Of a stretch of DNA of 34,354 nt, positions 32,093 to 34,354 are shown in pieces. The notes below the pieces were generated by a model. The model did not search any database, was not told the origin of the DNA, and saw only the letters and a program-made list of their open reading frames with translations. Source of the DNA: Pseudomonas sp. LS-2 (GTDB lineage: Bacteria; Pseudomonadota; Gammaproteobacteria; Pseudomonadales; Pseudomonadaceae); contig NZ_QXTJ01000033.1 in NCBI RefSeq assembly GCF_003605735.1, positions 93,940 to 128,293 on the forward strand, read 5' to 3'. The stretch's first letter is position 1, and the number at the start of each line of letters is the position of its first letter. Made by a program: the position numbers and the translations under genes.

Positions 32093-33402
32093 CGCTTATT
32101 AGCCAGATCCACCCACACCGGCCCGTTCGGGTACTGATAACGCTCCAGGGTCTCGGCCGTCATTTCGATACTGTAGCCCGCACGCTTGGGCGGCATGTAG
32201 CGCCCGCGACGGATCACCACCGGATCGAGGAAATGCTCGTGCAGGTGATCGACGTATTCCAGCACGCGATTTTCCAGCGAACCGGACACGGCGATGTAGT
32301 CGAATATCGAGATGTTCTGCACGTACTCGCACAATCCCACGCCTCCGCCATGTGGACACACCGGAACATTGAACTTGGCCGCCATCAGCAGCACGATCAG
32401 CACCTCGTTCAAACCGCCCAGTCGCGCGGCATCGACCTGACAGAAGTCCAGCGATCCGGCCTGGAACATCTGCTTGAACATGACCCGGTTGTGGCAATGC
32501 TCGCCAGTCGCCACGCCAATCGGTGCAATGCGTTGACGAATCGTGGCGTGGCCCAGAATGTCGTCGGGATTGGTCGGCTCTTCGATCCACCACGGCTCGA
32601 ACGCGGCCAGCCTGCGGATGTTGCTGATCGACTCTTCGACGCTCCATACCTGATTGGCGTCCATCATCAAGGTGCGTTCCCAGCCCAACTCATCACGCAG
32701 GATCGCCGCCCGGCGCAGGTCTTCCTCGATGTCCGAACCGATCTTCTGTTTGATGTGGGTCCAGCCCTCGGCCACGGCTTCGCGGGCCAGACGGCGCATT
32801 TTCTCTTCCGAATAACCCAGCCAGCCTGGCGCAGTCGTGTAGCCCGGATACCCTTCGGCGAGCATGTGCGCTTCGCGTTTGGCCTTGCCCGGGGCCTGGC
32901 GCCGCAACAGGGCGATGGCTTCTTCGGGGGTAATGGCGTCGGTGACGTAGCTGAAGTCCAGACACTTCACCAACTGCTCGGGGGTCATGTCGGCCAGCAG
33001 CTTCCAGACAGGCTTGCCCTCGACCTTGGCCCACAGATCCCATACCGCATTGACCAGCGCAGCGGTCGCCAGATGGATCACACCCTTCTCCGGCCCCAGC
33101 CAGCGCAACTGACTGTCTCCTGCCGTGACGTCATGCCAGAACGCGCCCATGTCGGCGGTGATCGCTTCCAGGCTCAGGCCGACGATGCGCGGCGCCAGCG
33201 ATTCAATGGCGGCGACGCAGATTTCGTTGCCGCGACCAATGGTGAATGTCAGGCCGTGCCCTTCAAGATTGTCGGGAGAGTCGGTGTGCAGCACGACGTA
33301 GGCCGCCGAGTAGTCCGGCGCGCTGTTCATCGCATCGGAGCCGTCGAGGGACAGCGACGTAGGAAAACGAATGTCGCGGATGGAGACAGAGGTGATTTGC
33401 AT
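32089..33402 (-). CDS. fucD: L-fuconate dehydratase (enolase superfamily)
   Basis: Converts L-fuconate to 2-keto-3-deoxy-L-fuconate in the non-phosphorylative fucose pathway; cytosolic, Mg-dependent. 437 residues against 436 for Xanthomonas campestris FucD. Every key residue falls at the same number as in that enzyme: Lys218 and Lys220 (KQKIG), metal ligands Asp248 (DANQ), Glu274 (EEPT) and Glu301 (GEHCHN), and His351 (CPHGGG). N-terminal capping domain about 1-135. No other fucose genes are visible in the window. Divergent from a LysR gene, its probable regulator (inference). The last codons and stop lie inside an eroded REP. Confidence 0.95.
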   Translation of the reverse strand: MQITSVSIRDIRFPTSLSLDGSDAMNSAPDYSAAYVVLHTDSPDNLEGHGLTFTIGRGNEICVAAIESLAPRIVGLSLEAITADMGAFWHDVTAGDSQLRWLGPEKGVIHLATAALVNAVWDLWAKVEGKPVWKLLADMTPEQLVKCLDFSYVTDAITPEEAIALLRRQAPGKAKREAHMLAEGYPGYTTAPGWLGYSEEKMRRLAREAVAEGWTHIKQKIGSDIEEDLRRAAILRDELGWERTLMMDANQVWSVEESISNIRRLAAFEPWWIEEPTNPDDILGHATIRQRIAPIGVATGEHCHNRVMFKQMFQAGSLDFCQVDAARLGGLNEVLIVLLMAAKFNVPVCPHGGGVGLCEYVQNISIFDYIAVSGSLENRVLEYVDHLHEHFLDPVVIRRGRYMPPKRAGYSIEMTAETLERYQYPNGPVWVDLANKR

Positions 33403-33449
33403 GTGGGCACTCTTGTTGTTCTGCTAAAAGTTCGGGACACCGCAATCCT

Positions 33450-33537
33450 TGTAGGAGCGCGCTTGCCCGCGATTTCGTTTCGCCAGTCGACAACGCGTTA
33501 CCTGAACCAATGTTTGGCGGGCAAGCGCGCTCCTGCA
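33450..33537. repeat. REP palindrome pair, family B
   Basis: TGTAGGAGCGCGCTTGCCCG and CGGGCAAGCGCGCTCCTGCA around a 48-base centre, between fucD and the divergent LysR gene. It is unusual in sitting in a divergent promoter region rather than after genes. Confidence 0.9.
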
Positions 33538-33626
33538 GGGATCGCGTCTATCGATAAATGCGACTGTAGGCCGATTACCGATACAGGCATAATCGCGAAA
33601 TCCTAACGATCGATACCTAATCCGAT

Positions 33627-34354
33627 ATGTCTGATTTGCCCGAAAAATTCGCCACGCTGAAAATTTCCAGCCGTCAGATTGCCCTGCTCAACGCGCTGGG
33701 CGAGTTGGGGAACCTGCGCAAGGCCGCCGCGGCGATTCACACCTCTCAGCCCGCCGCCAGCCTGTTGCTGCAGCAACTGGAGGATCGACTCGGCGTGCCG
33801 TTGTTCGAGCGCCTGCCCCGGGGCATGCAACCGACCGTGTTCGGCGAGGTGATGATTCGCTATGCACAGAGCGCGCTGCATGAGTTCGAATACGCCGAAG
33901 CGCAGATCGCCGAACTGGCCGGCGGCGCGGCAGGCATGGTGCGCATCGGCTCGGTCATGGGGCCGGTGCCAACCCTGCTGACGCGCGGGGTACTGGCCTT
34001 CAAGGCGCAACATCCCAAAGTCCGGGTCGCCATCGAGGTCGGCACCAGCGACATGCTGCTGCCGGCGCTGATTCGCGGAGATTTCGACGTCGTACTGGGG
34101 CGCCTGCCGGATCAACTGGACAGCCAGGGTCTGGATATTCAACTGTTCGAACAGGGCGAGCAGATGCGTATCATCGCCCGCCCCGGCCATCCATTGAGCG
34201 CCAGACACAAACCGGCGCTGGCAGATCTGGCTCCGCTGACCTGGATACTGCACCCTATTGGCAGCCCGATGCGCCGCCAGGTAGAAAACGCGCTGAAGGC
34301 CGCGCAACTGATCCAGCCGCTGGACATCATCGAAACCAGCTCGATCCTGGCGAC
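33627..34354 (+). CDS. LysR-family regulator (GbpR-like), C-terminus beyond window
   Basis: LTTR truncated by the window end after about 242 codons (typically 300-330). The HTH is at about 17-75: SRQIALLNALGELGNLRKAA, TSQPAASLLLQQLEDRLGVPLFER. The effector domain begins near 103 (GMVRIGSVMGPVPTLL). The pattern resembles GbpR-type LTTRs that control sugar metabolism genes in Rhizobium/Agrobacterium (by resemblance only). ATG 33627 (MSDLPEKFATLKISSR) has a poor ribosome site. Divergent from fucD across 224 bases that contain a family B REP, so control of sugar-acid catabolism is plausible. Confidence 0.9.
   Translation, partial: MSDLPEKFATLKISSRQIALLNALGELGNLRKAAAAIHTSQPAASLLLQQLEDRLGVPLFERLPRGMQPTVFGEVMIRYAQSALHEFEYAEAQIAELAGGAAGMVRIGSVMGPVPTLLTRGVLAFKAQHPKVRVAIEVGTSDMLLPALIRGDFDVVLGRLPDQLDSQGLDIQLFEQGEQMRIIARPGHPLSARHKPALADLAPLTWILHPIGSPMRRQVENALKAAQLIQPLDIIETSSILA

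Noticed and set aside
32233..33606. 457-codon plus-strand frame over fucD
   Set aside because: Antisense shadow; fucD carries every catalytic residue at the expected position.

Overview
The window looks like a chromosomal segment of a fluorescent-group Pseudomonas. Supporting signs are high G+C with strong G/C third positions, three families of Pseudomonas-type REP palindromes in the gaps, an EF-P with arginine at position 32 next to its rhamnosyltransferase EarP, and the gene neighbourhood deaD / enoyl-CoA hydratase / class II DAHP synthase / ohrR-ohr / efp-earP. From memory, a comparable neighbourhood exists in P. aeruginosa. No rRNA, tRNA, transposase, phage gene or CRISPR array was found.

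Layout. 1-5376: tpm (partial, minus), a ygiD-like extradiol dioxygenase, deaD (minus, long leader), an enoyl-CoA hydratase family gene and a spermidine-synthase-like gene (minus). 5588-10401: class II DAHP synthase, a YcaQ-type glycosylase (minus), a DUF1127 small protein (minus), a LysR regulator and a convergent TauE/SafE permease. 10648-12984: peroxide block of ohrR, ohr and a secreted alpha/beta hydrolase, with matching palindromes over both promoters. 13228-15033: earP then efp (minus), with a 17-bp hairpin between them. 15147-18926: small conserved genes (a membrane-anchored protein, a GreA-like protein, a 68-residue protein, a DUF1003 protein), a PaaI-type thioesterase and a DkgB-type aldo/keto reductase, with several REPs and a 17-bp tandem repeat.

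19436-27282 is the most accessory-looking part. It is a compact operon of a FadR-type GntR regulator, a complete Dpp/Opp-type ABC importer (two ATPases, binding protein, two permeases) and a cytoplasmic gamma-glutamyltransferase-family enzyme. Three of its junctions are 4-base ATGA overlaps. Its leader carries about five copies of a GAACCAAT-type motif. The simplest reading is import of a peptide or amide followed by cytosolic cleavage, under control of the first gene. The substrate cannot be read from the sequence.

27283-34354: a SDR-tetR pair (minus) with paired AT-rich inverted sites upstream; an NDH-2-like flavoprotein (minus) divergent from an Rrf2 regulator with a perfect palindrome between them; a yidH-yidG-like DUF202 pair (minus); L-fuconate dehydratase (minus); and a divergent, truncated LysR-family gene.

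I see no defence island or obviously new multi-gene machine. The best leads are the GntR-ABC-GGT operon with its motif cluster, the ohrR/ohr operators, the earP-efp hairpin, the REP-adjacent tandem repeat and the Rrf2 and TetR palindromes.
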